Shown here: piece by piece, positions 25,084-33,483 of the stretch
How positions within the stretch are numbered: the stretch's first letter is position 1
How the letters are laid out: each line of letters begins with the position of its first letter
NCBI RefSeq assembly: GCF_024227435.1
Contig: NZ_CP100445.1
Location: forward strand, 2,911,369-2,975,368
Length of the DNA stretch: 64,000 nt
Direction of reading: 5' to 3'
DNA from: Natrinema caseinilyticum
GTDB lineage: Archaea > Halobacteriota > Halobacteria > Halobacteriales > Natrialbaceae
Notes under the pieces: model-generated
What the model was told of the DNA's origin: nothing
The model's database searches: none
The model's input: only the letters and a program-made list of their open reading frames with translations
Program-made: the position numbers and the translations under genes

Positions 25084-25821
25084 ATGTCGACTCAGCTCGA
25101 TCCCCTTTCGCTCTCGGCCGATCTCCTCTATACTGTCAAGACCGAGGGTGACGCCGATCCGCTACGGGAGCATCTCGCCGCCCTCGATCGGTCACAGCTA
25201 AAGCGGGCGATCGACAGTCGCGAAGGAAAACTCGCGTTCTGGCTCAACTGTTACAATGCGTACGCCCAGCTCATTCTGGAAGACGAGGAGGCCGAACTGC
25301 ACGAAGGCGGACTGCTCGACCGCTGGAAGTTCTTCGTCCGCGATCGGGTCCCTATCAGCGGGGTCTGGCTGAGTCTCAACGACATCGAACACGGGCTGCT
25401 CCGAAGTTCGAAACACCCCTGGGGGTTCGGCTACCTCCCGCGGCTGTTCCCCTCCTCGTTCGAACGGCAGTTCCGACTCGAAGCGTGTGATCCCAGGGTT
25501 CACTTCGCGCTGAGTCACGGCGCCGAACACTGCCCGCCGATCGCGGTCTACTCGCCGCGCGACGTCGACGAAGAACTCGACATCGCTATCGAGTGGTTTC
25601 TGGAGGAGAACGTCACCTACGACGCCGAGGAAAACGTCGCGACGGTTCCGCGGCGCTTCCGGCAGTACCGTGGCGACTTCGGCGGCACCCGCGGCATCGT
25701 CGCGTTCCTTCGGGAGTACAACGCCGTTCCGACCGACACGACGCCCTCGCTCGAGTACGAGCGGGTCGACCGGTCCGCGGATCTCGACGTCGACATGGAC
25801 GGCGACGATATTCGGCCGTAG
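25084..25821 (+). CDS. DUF547 domain protein
   Basis: 245 residues. The DUF547 core is recognisable: REGKLAFWLNCYNAYAQLIL (about 47-66), SLNDIEHGLLRSS, DPRVHFALSHGAEHCPPIAV (about 138-157) and GDFGGTRGIVAFLREYN near the end. The family resembles a papain/transglutaminase-like fold with a conserved Cys and His; here AEHCPP holds the Cys. No signal peptide is seen, so it is probably cytoplasmic. Function in archaea is unknown. Divergent from the AI-2E gene with a gap of 117 bases. Confidence 0.88.
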   Translation: MSTQLDPLSLSADLLYTVKTEGDADPLREHLAALDRSQLKRAIDSREGKLAFWLNCYNAYAQLILEDEEAELHEGGLLDRWKFFVRDRVPISGVWLSLNDIEHGLLRSSKHPWGFGYLPRLFPSSFERQFRLEACDPRVHFALSHGAEHCPPIAVYSPRDVDEELDIAIEWFLEENVTYDAEENVATVPRRFRQYRGDFGGTRGIVAFLREYNAVPTDTTPSLEYERVDRSADLDVDMDGDDIRP

Positions 25822-25918
25822 CCTCCCGCTGTTGGTCGCGTCCGGATTTTCGCAGCCGCGCCGGTCCGGCGCTCCCGGCGTGCGATTTCGACACGCCAGC
25901 TTCGAACCCGTCGGACGC

Positions 25919-26518
25919 TCAGTCGCGTCGCTCTATCGTCGCCGTCGACGCGCTTCGGATCACGCTCCGTGCGGCCCGCTCGGCGTTCGAGCGTGATACG
26001 TATCCTTCGCCGCTGTCGGCGACGATGTTCCCGTTCCAGTGGACGAGCCGCCAGCGCCACTCTCCCGCGCTGTCCTCGTAGACTTCGAAACGGCTGGTCC
26101 GCTCGGCTTCGCTTCTCGGGTCCGTCTCTCCGGCGTCGGATCGTTCCGCCGTATCGGCCGTCACGCCGACGACGGTCGTCCCGTCGGTTTCCGCCGTCTC
26201 GTCGGTCGCACCTCGGTCGGCGATCCGGACGCTCGAGCCCTCGACGTCGTCCCACTCCAGTTCGAGTGCCAGTTCGGCGATCGACGGCGTTGCAGTCGGG
26301 TCCCGCGCTGTGGCGACCGCGGCGGTGACTCGCTCCGGGAGTGTAACGCTTGCCGTCCGGCCGTCGCTCTCCAGGCGAACGGGTCGTCCGTCCTCGAATG
26401 CGGTCGCGAACTCGCGGAGGACGGCGGCGAATTCGTCGCGGTCGTACGCGCACTCGAGGGCGAACCGATCCGCGCCCGATCGTTTCCCTCCGTCCCTGTC
26501 GTCCGGTGTCTTGCCCAT
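25919..26518 (-). CDS. amphi-Trp domain and DUF1508-like (YegP) fusion protein
   Basis: 199 residues from ATG 26518; the frame to 26770 is not family-like. Residues about 18-85 resemble the amphi-Trp domain of haloarchaea (FALECAYDRDEFAAVLREFA, GRPVRLESDGRTASVTLPER, LALELEW). Residues about 140-190 are a YegP/DUF1508-type module (SRFEVYEDSAGEWRWRLVHW, NGNIVADSGEGYVSRSNAER). A linker rich in Thr and Asp joins them. Both modules occur alone elsewhere and neither has a known reaction. The protein is cytoplasmic and acidic. It ends convergently with DUF547. Confidence 0.8.
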   Translation of the reverse strand: MGKTPDDRDGGKRSGADRFALECAYDRDEFAAVLREFATAFEDGRPVRLESDGRTASVTLPERVTAAVATARDPTATPSIAELALELEWDDVEGSSVRIADRGATDETAETDGTTVVGVTADTAERSDAGETDPRSEAERTSRFEVYEDSAGEWRWRLVHWNGNIVADSGEGYVSRSNAERAARSVIRSASTATIERRD

Positions 26519-26779
26519 GGCGAACCCACGCGGGCCGCGGGTTTGTAGTTCCTGGCCCTGTGCCCGGAAACTGACGCCGAATTCGCGCGACTGCTCGAGC
26601 GAGGGCGGCGGGTCCTCGATTACCACGGGACGGACGGTCGCCGGTCGGCCGTCGATCGTCGAACAGCAGCGATCGGCCCGCCGGACGCCGAGGGATGCCC
26701 GGTCCCGTCTCGAAGTGTGGCCGATCGAACCGCCGGGGTAGCCGGAGCGTTTTTGCCCCAGCGCCGCCATCGCTCGCTC

Positions 26780-27589
26780 GTGACTTCACGCGACTGGCGT
26801 GCCGACCGGGCGTTCGTCTTCGATCGCGACGCGTTCACCTGCCGACACTGCGGTACCGTCGACGACGACGAGCCGACGAGCCTCCGGTCCTATCCGGTCG
26901 GCGACGTCCCTCTCGAGGGTGACGTCCACGAGAGCGCACTCGTGACGGTCTGTCGCGATTGTTTTACCGAACTCGAATCTTCCCCCTCGACCGAAACGAT
27001 CGGTTCCGGCGACCTGTTCGACCTCGTCCGCGACACCACGCGCGTCCAGGGCAGAACGATCTCCGACGTCGCCGACTTCGCATCGGTCGCGACGTCGCTT
27101 CCCGACTCGCTCGAGTCCGCCGTCGACGACGAGACGGACGTCGACCTCGACGCCTCGGTCGCGAAATACCGCCGCGCCCGTCGGGACGTCCTGCTCGCAC
27201 TCGACGTCGTCGACGCCCGCCTCGAGCGCCTCACCGCCTCCGAGACGGCCGTGGATTCGGACGTTCGGGCCTCGATCGCTGCGTTTTCCGAAACCGCGAC
27301 GCGGCTGCAGCGATCGCTCCGCGAGGTCGTCGCGTCGAGCGAAACCGTCGCGACCGGGCTCGACCGCTGTCACGGTTGTTTCGCCTCCCTCGAGCGCACC
27401 GAGGACGAGACGTGCCCGAACTGCGGACTCGTCGTCCACCAGACGGTCGACTGGGAACACGACGACGGTACCGTCGCATTCGACCGTCTCTTCGCGACGA
27501 TCAACGAGACCCTTCAGGGCGCGTCCCAGACGACCGAGACGTTGACCGACCGGACGACGACGCTGGCCGAGCAACTGGTCGAATCATAA
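26780..27589 (+). CDS. HNH-like/zinc-ribbon protein with a helical middle
   Basis: 269 residues from GTG 26780 (VTSRDWRADRAFVF); the frame from 26717 is longer but lacks support. The N-terminus has an HNH-like zinc knuckle: FTCRHCG then HESALVTVCRDC, with one spaced His. The middle (about 90-200) is helical and polar with coiled-coil character. A second zinc ribbon, CHGCFASLERTEDETCPNCG, sits at about 207-226. The classical HNH catalytic His pair is incomplete, so nuclease activity is uncertain; it may be a DNA-binding adaptor. No operon partner. Confidence 0.72.
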   Translation: MTSRDWRADRAFVFDRDAFTCRHCGTVDDDEPTSLRSYPVGDVPLEGDVHESALVTVCRDCFTELESSPSTETIGSGDLFDLVRDTTRVQGRTISDVADFASVATSLPDSLESAVDDETDVDLDASVAKYRRARRDVLLALDVVDARLERLTASETAVDSDVRASIAAFSETATRLQRSLREVVASSETVATGLDRCHGCFASLERTEDETCPNCGLVVHQTVDWEHDDGTVAFDRLFATINETLQGASQTTETLTDRTTTLAEQLVES

Positions 27590-27630
27590 CGACGGCTGCG
27601 ACGGCGCGTGCCTCGACGGCCACCGCTCGA

Positions 27631-27705
27631 GACGGAGCTTCGATGACGGTGTCCCCTCGGGACGGAGCTTCGATGACGGTGTCCCCTCGGGACGGAGCTT
27701 CGATC
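27631..27705. repeat. 30-bp tandem repeat between convergent genes
   Basis: Two identical 30-base units (27631-27660 and 27661-27690), beginning GACGGAGCTTCGATGACGGT, are followed by a 15-base partial copy (27691-27705). The array fills the 126-base gap between the convergent 3' ends of the HNH-like gene and the membrane protein at 27716. No hairpin is visible inside the unit. Confidence 0.9.
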
Positions 27706-27715
27706 GTCGCGTGGC

Positions 27716-28309
27716 TCAGTCCTGCCACCATCTGTAGAGCCGCCGACCGACGACGCCCCCTCCGATGAACCCGACGAAGGCGGTCACGAATACGCCGAGA
27801 ATCGGAATCGATTCGAGCGCAGACAGAACCAACGCACCGACAGCGGCGTCTTTCCCGCCGATGCGGTCCCCGGTGTGTCTGGTGACGAGCGTGCCGACCC
27901 AGACGACCGCGACCGCGGTGCCGACCAGTTCGACGATTCCGACGACGATCAGTCCGGGAATCGAGACGACGAGTCCCACGATCGTAATCGCGAGAAGCAC
28001 TAGCGCGATTGGCACGCCGAGCAAGACGAGCAGTCCCCAGCCGAACGCGGTATCGGGTTCGTCCTGGATCTCCGTCACGGTCTGTTTCGCATAGCGAGGC
28101 CCGAAGGCGACGAGTAAGCCCGCGATCAGACCGTTGACGAGGAACAGCCCGATGAATTGAACAGCGAGCGACGTACCGAAACCGAGTCCGTTGCCACCCG
28201 TCGATCGAGCAGCAGCGGTGCCCGCTCCTGCCGTCACGGCGACGATCCCTGCGAGTAGTGAGACGATGGCGGTCCTCCCCGGGCGGATATTCGAGCGTTT
28301 GTGCCACAC
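27716..28309 (-). CDS. Haloarchaeal polytopic membrane protein
   Basis: 197 residues from GTG 28309. An ATG at 28333 would add eight residues, but a TATA-like TTATTGTA at about 28337 makes the GTG the leaderless start. The N-terminus has a signal-like segment (VSLLAGIVAVTAGAGTAAA). Hydrophobic segments follow at about 48-68, 90-112, 115-140 and 165-190, with glycine-rich turns (VGLVVSIPGLIVVGIVELVG, then GVFVTAFVGFIGGGVVGRRL). The pattern resembles haloarchaeal bactofilin-associated DUF membrane proteins, without a known function. The start is uncertain. Confidence 0.75.
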   Translation of the reverse strand: MWHKRSNIRPGRTAIVSLLAGIVAVTAGAGTAAARSTGGNGLGFGTSLAVQFIGLFLVNGLIAGLLVAFGPRYAKQTVTEIQDEPDTAFGWGLLVLLGVPIALVLLAITIVGLVVSIPGLIVVGIVELVGTAVAVVWVGTLVTRHTGDRIGGKDAAVGALVLSALESIPILGVFVTAFVGFIGGGVVGRRLYRWWQD

Positions 28310-28371
28310 AGTTCGACAGTCTAACCCGTACAATAAGCCGTTTGATGTGTGGAACTAAACCCGTCGGCCGC

Positions 28372-29148
28372 TCACAGGTCGGTCGCGGCCTCGAGCGCGA
28401 TATCGATCGCCCGGCCGACGTTGTTCTTCGCCTTGTCGGGGAGTTCGTCGTCCTCGGTGTCGGTCCCCTTCTGTGTGCCTTCGACGAGGTTGCCATCGAC
28501 GGTACAGATCGCGCCGGCGCGAAGCCCCCGGCGGCGAGCGAGCGTGAAGACGGCCGCGGCTTCCATCTCGACCGCCAGCAGGCCGGCGGCTTCCCAGTCG
28601 TCGACGGCCGCGTCGGTTTCGGCGTAGTACGCGTCGTCGGAGGCGATGGGGCCGACGTGAACGCCTCCGTCTCCGCTCACGGGTTCACCGTTCGCGCTAT
28701 TCGCGGCCCACTGGGCCGCGTGCGCCTCCGCCGCGTCGACCAGCGCCGACAGCACCTCGTAGTCCGGGACCGCGGGATACTCGACGGCCTCGTACCGCTT
28801 CGTGGTCCCCTCGTTCTTTGCGGCCCCGGTCGCCACGATCATGTCGCCGATTTCGAGTTCCGACTGGAGCGCACCGGTCGTCCCGACACGGACGAACGTC
28901 TCGACGCCGACGTTGGCCATCTCTTCGATGGCGATGGCGGCGGAGGGACAGCCGATCCCGGTCGAGCAGATCGTCAGGTCTCGGTCCTCATAGGTGGCGT
29001 TGACGATCTTGTACTCGCGATTGCGAGCGATCGTCTCCGACTCGTCACAGTGGTCGGCGATGCGATCGACTCGTCCCGGGTCGCCCGGGATGAGTGCGAT
29101 GTCCGTCAGTTCGCCGTCGTCGACCAGCAGATGTGGCTGCGTCGCCAT
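28372..29148 (-). CDS. udp: Uridine phosphorylase (nucleoside phosphorylase family)
   Basis: 258 residues. Phosphate- and ribose-binding motifs of the NP-I family are in place: LIPGDPGRVDRI near the N-terminus, ICSTGIGCPSAAIAIEEMAN, and FVRVGTTGALQ. VEMEAAAVFTLARRRGLRAG in the second half contains the ribose-binding Glu-Met-Glu. It splits uridine (or a related nucleoside) with phosphate to base plus ribose 1-phosphate in the cytoplasm. The nearby PfkB kinase and ribose-1,5-bisphosphate isomerase could take ribose 1-phosphate further. Purine specificity cannot be excluded from sequence alone. Confidence 0.92.
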   Translation of the reverse strand: MATQPHLLVDDGELTDIALIPGDPGRVDRIADHCDESETIARNREYKIVNATYEDRDLTICSTGIGCPSAAIAIEEMANVGVETFVRVGTTGALQSELEIGDMIVATGAAKNEGTTKRYEAVEYPAVPDYEVLSALVDAAEAHAAQWAANSANGEPVSGDGGVHVGPIASDDAYYAETDAAVDDWEAAGLLAVEMEAAAVFTLARRRGLRAGAICTVDGNLVEGTQKGTDTEDDELPDKAKNNVGRAIDIALEAATDL

Positions 29149-29247
29149 ACCGACGCGTTCCGCGGGCGGTGAGAAAAAAGGTTCGAGGAAGGGTCGAGGC
29201 GCACCGGCTCTCTCGACGCCACCCCGTTCCCTGCATTCGACCGACGA

Positions 29248-29550
29248 CTATCCGCTCGGACGCACTTCGATGCGGTCGTGTCGGACGGCGACCACCGCGT
29301 CTTCGATCTCGAACTCGACGGTTCCAGTCGCTCGGGATCCGCCACGATTCGTCTCCGCGAAGAGGCTGTCGAGCGCCTCCGGATCGATGTAGTCGTATAG
29401 CTGCGTGCTGGCTGCAGTAACGTCGTCACCATAATACTGAGCCAGCGCCAACGCAGTGGCGATACTCGGCGGTTCGTCCGCACGTCGCTCGTACTGGATG
29501 CGACGTCCGAAGCCACATCCGTTTGACTCATTTACCCTTCCTTCCGTCAT
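29248..29550 (-). CDS. HalOD1-type output domain protein
   Basis: 100 residues. The PPSIATALALAQYYGDDVTA, LYDYIDPEALDSLF and GTVEFEIEDAVVAV pattern is the haloarchaeal HalOD1 domain, usually attached to response regulators but often stand-alone as here. It probably serves as a small signalling or binding partner. It lies between the phosphorylase and the PfkB kinase, although those genes have their own spacing. The start could be at the first Met (used here) or nearby. Confidence 0.8.
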   Translation of the reverse strand: MTEGRVNESNGCGFGRRIQYERRADEPPSIATALALAQYYGDDVTAASTQLYDYIDPEALDSLFAETNRGGSRATGTVEFEIEDAVVAVRHDRIEVRPSG

Positions 29551-29689
29551 GTCTCTCAGTCACAGGATCGTGACTGTCTATTCGTCTGGGCAACGGCGCC
29601 GCCCATATAACTACCGTCAGACGACACCCCATGAGAACCGCACGACTGCGAGACGGCGCCGTCACGATCCGGGTCGTCGATCCGACCGG

Positions 29690-30577
29690 TCACGATCGGC
29701 GTCCGAGGACGGTTTCGACCGCGGACGCCGTCGGTGCACTCCGCGCACCAGTTCGACTCGCGGTAAGCGCGCCACAGGCGTTCCCGTACGCGAGCGCCCG
29801 ATCGATGTCGCCGTCCTCGAGCCACGTCGTGAGAAATCCCGCGGCGAAGGCGTCACCCGCACCGGCCGTGTCGACCGGATCGACGTCGAATCCCGGATGA
29901 ACGACGGCGCCGTCCGGCGCGTACGCTTCCGCTCCGTCGGCACCGCAGGTGACGACGACGATCCGACCGTCGCCCTGCTCGTCGAGTCGGTCGGGCCCGA
30001 GCAACGCCGTCGCCTCTCGGTCGGTCACGAAGACGACGTCGGCGAGTGCGAGCGCCTCGTCGAAATCTCGGTCGGCGATTCGCCGACCCGGGTCGAAACT
30101 GACCGACAGACCGGCGTCGCCGGCGATCCGTGCGATCGCAGCGGCGGTGTCGGGGCGCTGTCCCGTGAGATGGACGTGGTCCGCCGATCGGATTCGAGCC
30201 GACTCGAGGTCGTCCGGTGTGATGGCCTCGTTGACGCCGTCGTTCCCGAGGATCGCGACTTCGCCGACCTCGTCGACGAGCAGGTACTTCACGGCCGTGT
30301 CGGCCCCCTCGACGACGCGGACGCCGGCCAGGGAGACGCCCGTCGCCTCGAGTTCGCGACGTGCCAGCAGGCCGTTGTCGTCGTCGCCGACGCTGCCGAT
30401 CAGCCCGGTCTCGACGCCGAGGTCGGCGAGTGCGGCGGCGACGTTAGCAGCGCTCCCGCCGCCGGACTGGCGCTGCGAGCGGATCGAAGCCTCGCCGTCG
30501 GGCTCGGGGAGTCTGTCGACGCGGAGGGTCACGTCCCAGTTGATGTGCCCAGCCGTGAGTACCGTCACCGTATCCAT
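29690..30577 (-). CDS. PfkB-family sugar/nucleoside kinase (candidate ribose-1-phosphate kinase)
   Basis: 295 residues from ATG 30577 (MDTVTVLTAGHINWD). PfkB signature 1 is GGGSAANVAAALADLG (about 40-55). Signature 2, DPVDTAGAGDAFAAGF (about 238-253), contains the catalytic Asp in GAGD. It phosphorylates a sugar hydroxyl with ATP or ADP. Placement beside uridine phosphorylase and upstream of ribose-1,5-bisphosphate isomerase makes ribose-1-phosphate kinase the most attractive specificity, as described for haloarchaeal nucleoside degradation. Ribokinase or a 2-keto-3-deoxy sugar kinase are alternatives that sequence alone cannot rule out. Confidence 0.88.
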   Translation of the reverse strand: MDTVTVLTAGHINWDVTLRVDRLPEPDGEASIRSQRQSGGGSAANVAAALADLGVETGLIGSVGDDDNGLLARRELEATGVSLAGVRVVEGADTAVKYLLVDEVGEVAILGNDGVNEAITPDDLESARIRSADHVHLTGQRPDTAAAIARIAGDAGLSVSFDPGRRIADRDFDEALALADVVFVTDREATALLGPDRLDEQGDGRIVVVTCGADGAEAYAPDGAVVHPGFDVDPVDTAGAGDAFAAGFLTTWLEDGDIDRALAYGNACGALTASRTGARSAPTASAVETVLGRRS

Positions 30578-30830
30578 TCGACGATATCGGAAGGACGGTG
30601 TCGGCCGGCAAAAATCTAGTGACGAGTGGCGGTGATCGGCTCGTCGACCGTCCGACCGCCAGTAGTGAGAGGACCTCTCTCGAACGGCTCTCGCCGCTGT
30701 TTCTCTCGGTACTCGGGTGCGGAGAAGGTGTAAACGGGCCTCCCGTACGAATCGGCCGAGGGAAGCGCTCCGGGGTGTCGGGACGTCGGTCACCTCCTTC
30801 GGCGGGGATTGCCGAACGCGGACGGCGTCC

Positions 30831-31160
30831 TCAAAACGACTCGTTCGGTCTCTCGCTCCGTTCGCCGAGCGCCGGCGGCGTGCGATCGCTGTAGCCCTTC
30901 CGTCCGATGGCTCCTTCAGCGACGTTGCCGAAGATGGCATCACGGGCCTCCGTCGCAGACGCGAACCGCTCTTCGTACACGAGATCCAGCACCTCCTCGA
31001 GCGTCTGTTCGCCGTTCTGGAAGCGGAGGACCTCGCTGCCGTAGGCCTCGACCAGTTCCTCGCACGTCGTCGGATATTCGTGTTGCTCGAGTTGGCGAGC
31101 GAGCCGACCGAATTCGACCCCCAGTTCTCTGGTCCGGTGACTCTCGGTATACTCGGTCAT
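30831..31160 (-). CDS. DUF5789-like small protein
   Basis: 109 residues. An N-terminal helix (RTRELGVEFGRLARQLEQHE) is followed by PTTCEELVEAYGSEVLRFQN, ETLEEVLDLVYEERFASATE and the conserved ending VAEGAIGRKGYSDRTPP. This resembles the DUF5789 family seen at 6010, with a longer N-terminus and a poorly conserved tail. Probably cytoplasmic; function unknown. A TATA-like ATTTATAATG (minus strand) lies about 20 bases upstream. Confidence 0.8.
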   Translation of the reverse strand: MTEYTESHRTRELGVEFGRLARQLEQHEYPTTCEELVEAYGSEVLRFQNGEQTLEEVLDLVYEERFASATEARDAIFGNVAEGAIGRKGYSDRTPPALGERSERPNESF

Positions 31161-31316
31161 CGCGGCGTTTGTACATCATCGACCATTATAAATTTCGTGC
31201 GCGATTTCTCGACCTGTCTGGGCGGTGAGTTTCCGATCCGGTGAGAGGTCGGTCCGTGGCCGATCCGCCGCGGTTTCAGCGCGAACATTTTGTATGCCGT
31301 GTGGTGTACGGGCGAT

Positions 31317-31862
31317 ATGTCCACCAACGGTGACGAGGACGGTTCACCGACGAATTCGAAGGCGGGAGCCGATTCGTCGGAACGCCGAACTGATCCGGAC
31401 GGCACCGGCCCCGAACACACGGCCGAGTCCGTCCCGAACGAGGGCGTCATCTCGACGACCGTCGAGGACGCGAGTGGCTACGGGCTCACGTTGACGTTCA
31501 TCGGGGGCCTGCTGCTCGCACTGGGGTACTACGGATACATCGCGGTGACCGGCCCGCAGACGCTCGGCCAGGCGATCCCCGGCCCGTTCTACCTGCTCGC
31601 GTTCGCACTCCTGTTCGTCCTCGAGTTGTTTCGAAGTCGCGAGCGCGGGGCGATGGCGGTGGTTCGGGCAACCGCCCTGGCGCTTTTTTACGGCGGTCTC
31701 ACCGCGTTCGCGATCGAGGGCAGCGTCTACCTCTGGTACAATCCCGCCGCGGCGCTCGACGGGTTCGTCGGGGTGACCGTGTTAGCCGTGTCGCTGATCG
31801 TCGCGGGTCTCTCGTACTTTCTCTACCTCGCCGCACTCGAGTCGAATCGGTCCGGCCGGTGA
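31317..31862 (+). CDS. Membrane protein, unknown function
   Basis: 181 residues from ATG 31317 (MSTNGDEDGSP); the frame from 31290 starts within the promoter. An acidic, disordered head of about 50 residues is followed by four hydrophobic segments (about 58-78, 85-103, 113-133, 147-170). The first pair is GLTLTFIGGLLLALGYYGYI and GPFYLLAFALLFVLELF. No family was recognised. It stands alone. Confidence 0.75.
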   Translation: MSTNGDEDGSPTNSKAGADSSERRTDPDGTGPEHTAESVPNEGVISTTVEDASGYGLTLTFIGGLLLALGYYGYIAVTGPQTLGQAIPGPFYLLAFALLFVLELFRSRERGAMAVVRATALALFYGGLTAFAIEGSVYLWYNPAAALDGFVGVTVLAVSLIVAGLSYFLYLAALESNRSGR

Positions 31863-32076
31863 GTGCGGAGCGTCGTTCTCGACCGCGCCCGAATAGCGCA
31901 CTCCTCGGCGTATTCCGTCTGCAACCTGTCCGTTCGGATCCACCGTCGGCGGACACGGTCTGAGAACATCGGTCCGATACGATCACGGGTCGGACGGCGT
32001 GCTGGTGGACGATTCCCACCGCGTTCGCTTCGAACGGTCGGATCCGACCGATCCGGGAGAGGGACGGATGTCTCGT

Positions 32077-32409
32077 TCAGACGACCCACTCGTCCGGGAG
32101 TTCGTCCGCGTGGTCGTCCAACAGCTCCAATAGCGGCTCTACTTCCTCGAACCCCCGTCCCCGCCGGACGACGTTCTCGGTTCGATCCCACTCGATGAGG
32201 CCGGCGTCCTCGAGTTTCGGCAAGTGGGTGTGATGGATCGCGATCGTTCGGTCTCGTCGCTCTTCACGCCGAGTGCAAGCCTCGGCGGGACGCTGCGGGT
32301 TGCGTTCTCGCAGCGCGATCAGCAACCGGCGGCGATACTCGTCCGCGAGAACGTCGAACAGGGCGTCCAGAGATAAATCGTTCTGTGGTGGGACCGTCTC
32401 CTCTTCCAT
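32077..32409 (-). CDS. ArsR-like winged-helix protein (DUF7344 type)
   Basis: 110 residues. LSLDALFDVLADEYRRRLLI is the typical first helix of haloarchaeal DUF7344 proteins. The helix-turn-helix and wing run through AIHHTHLPKLEDAGLIEWDR, TENVVRRGRGFEEVEPLLEL. It is a probable DNA-binding regulator or signalling output module. The N-terminal acidic segment is short. No neighbour suggests a target. Confidence 0.85.
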   Translation of the reverse strand: MEEETVPPQNDLSLDALFDVLADEYRRRLLIALRERNPQRPAEACTRREERRDRTIAIHHTHLPKLEDAGLIEWDRTENVVRRGRGFEEVEPLLELLDDHADELPDEWVV

Positions 32410-32514
32410 AGCGTATCGAAACCGGTGGTGACAAAGGAATCTTGGGAGTCCGTATGCACCCCTCTTTTTAAGTCCCCGGATCTCGAGAACGATTCGCCAA
32501 TCCCTTCGAGGCGG

Positions 32515-33336
32515 TCAGGCCACGGCGAACAGGAGCGTGTTGTGAACGGCCGGCCCGAGACCGACCGCGGCGACCAGTGCGAGGATGGTCCGGGCCTGCT
32601 GGGGTTGTTCGTCGACGTACTCCCGGAATAGCCCGAGGATAACCAGCGCGAGGACGACCTTGACGAGGACGAACAGCCAGCCGGCGCCGATGTACTGGGC
32701 GGTCGGCAGCGACTTGCCGGCCTCGAGGATCATCAGTGAGACCGGCACGTCCTCGCCGGCCCCGAGGACGTCGTAGCCGATCGCGGTCGTGACGCCGTCC
32801 AGCGTGTGCGAAAAGACCACGAGCGCCCCTGTCGCTCCCGTGGTCGCGGCCACGTCCGTAAACCAGAGACTCAGCGCAACCCAGGCGACGGCTGCGACGA
32901 TGCCGGCGACGACGACGCTGATGACCGGCCAGAACGGTTCGAAGGTCCCCGCCTCGACGCTGCGAAAGATGGCGAACATCGTAAAGACCGTAAAAAAGGC
33001 GGTGCCGGTGATCCCGACGAATCGGTGAACCGTCGGCTGGAGGCCGCCGACGTGGAGAAAAACCGCGACGATCCAGACGATCCCCGCGACGGTCGCCGTC
33101 GCCGCGTAGACCATCGGTGCGCTGAACAGGGGAGCGATACTCGCCGGAAACGCGTCCAGCTTGTACAGAACGTGGAGGCTCGAACCGAACATCATCCACG
33201 GTGCGAACGCCAGAACCGTCTGATCGGTCACCGGTGGCTCGATCACCCACAGGAGCGCGATGACGCTTCCGAGAATCACGACGGTAGGAACCAGCAGGTA
33301 CCACGGTGGGATGACGAACCCCTCGGGTAATACCAT
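32515..33336 (-). CDS. DUF63 family integral membrane protein
   Basis: 273 residues with about seven hydrophobic segments. The archaeal DUF63 pattern is visible: FVIPPWYLLVPTVVILGSVI at the N-terminus, FAPWMMFGSSLHVLYKLDAF, VVFSHTLDGVTTAIGYDVLG and YIGAGWLFVLVKVVLALVIL. HTLDG within the membrane is a conserved polar patch. The family is archaeal, with no known transport or enzymatic role. It stands alone. Confidence 0.9.
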   Translation of the reverse strand: MVLPEGFVIPPWYLLVPTVVILGSVIALLWVIEPPVTDQTVLAFAPWMMFGSSLHVLYKLDAFPASIAPLFSAPMVYAATATVAGIVWIVAVFLHVGGLQPTVHRFVGITGTAFFTVFTMFAIFRSVEAGTFEPFWPVISVVVAGIVAAVAWVALSLWFTDVAATTGATGALVVFSHTLDGVTTAIGYDVLGAGEDVPVSLMILEAGKSLPTAQYIGAGWLFVLVKVVLALVILGLFREYVDEQPQQARTILALVAAVGLGPAVHNTLLFAVA

Positions 33337-33483
33337 AGGGGCAATAGGACAGACCAGTGACTAACACTTTCCGATTACCGAAGTAATCAGACACGAGACA
33401 CGTCATCCGACGAAATTTCACGACTCGGTGCGGACGGCGTCCGGTGATACCGCGGGTCGTTCCGGTTTCGTATCCCGTTTTCG

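Noticed and set aside
27601-27720. CRISPR array
   Set aside because: The 30-bp repeats are directly adjacent with no spacers, copy number is two and a half, and no cas genes are present.
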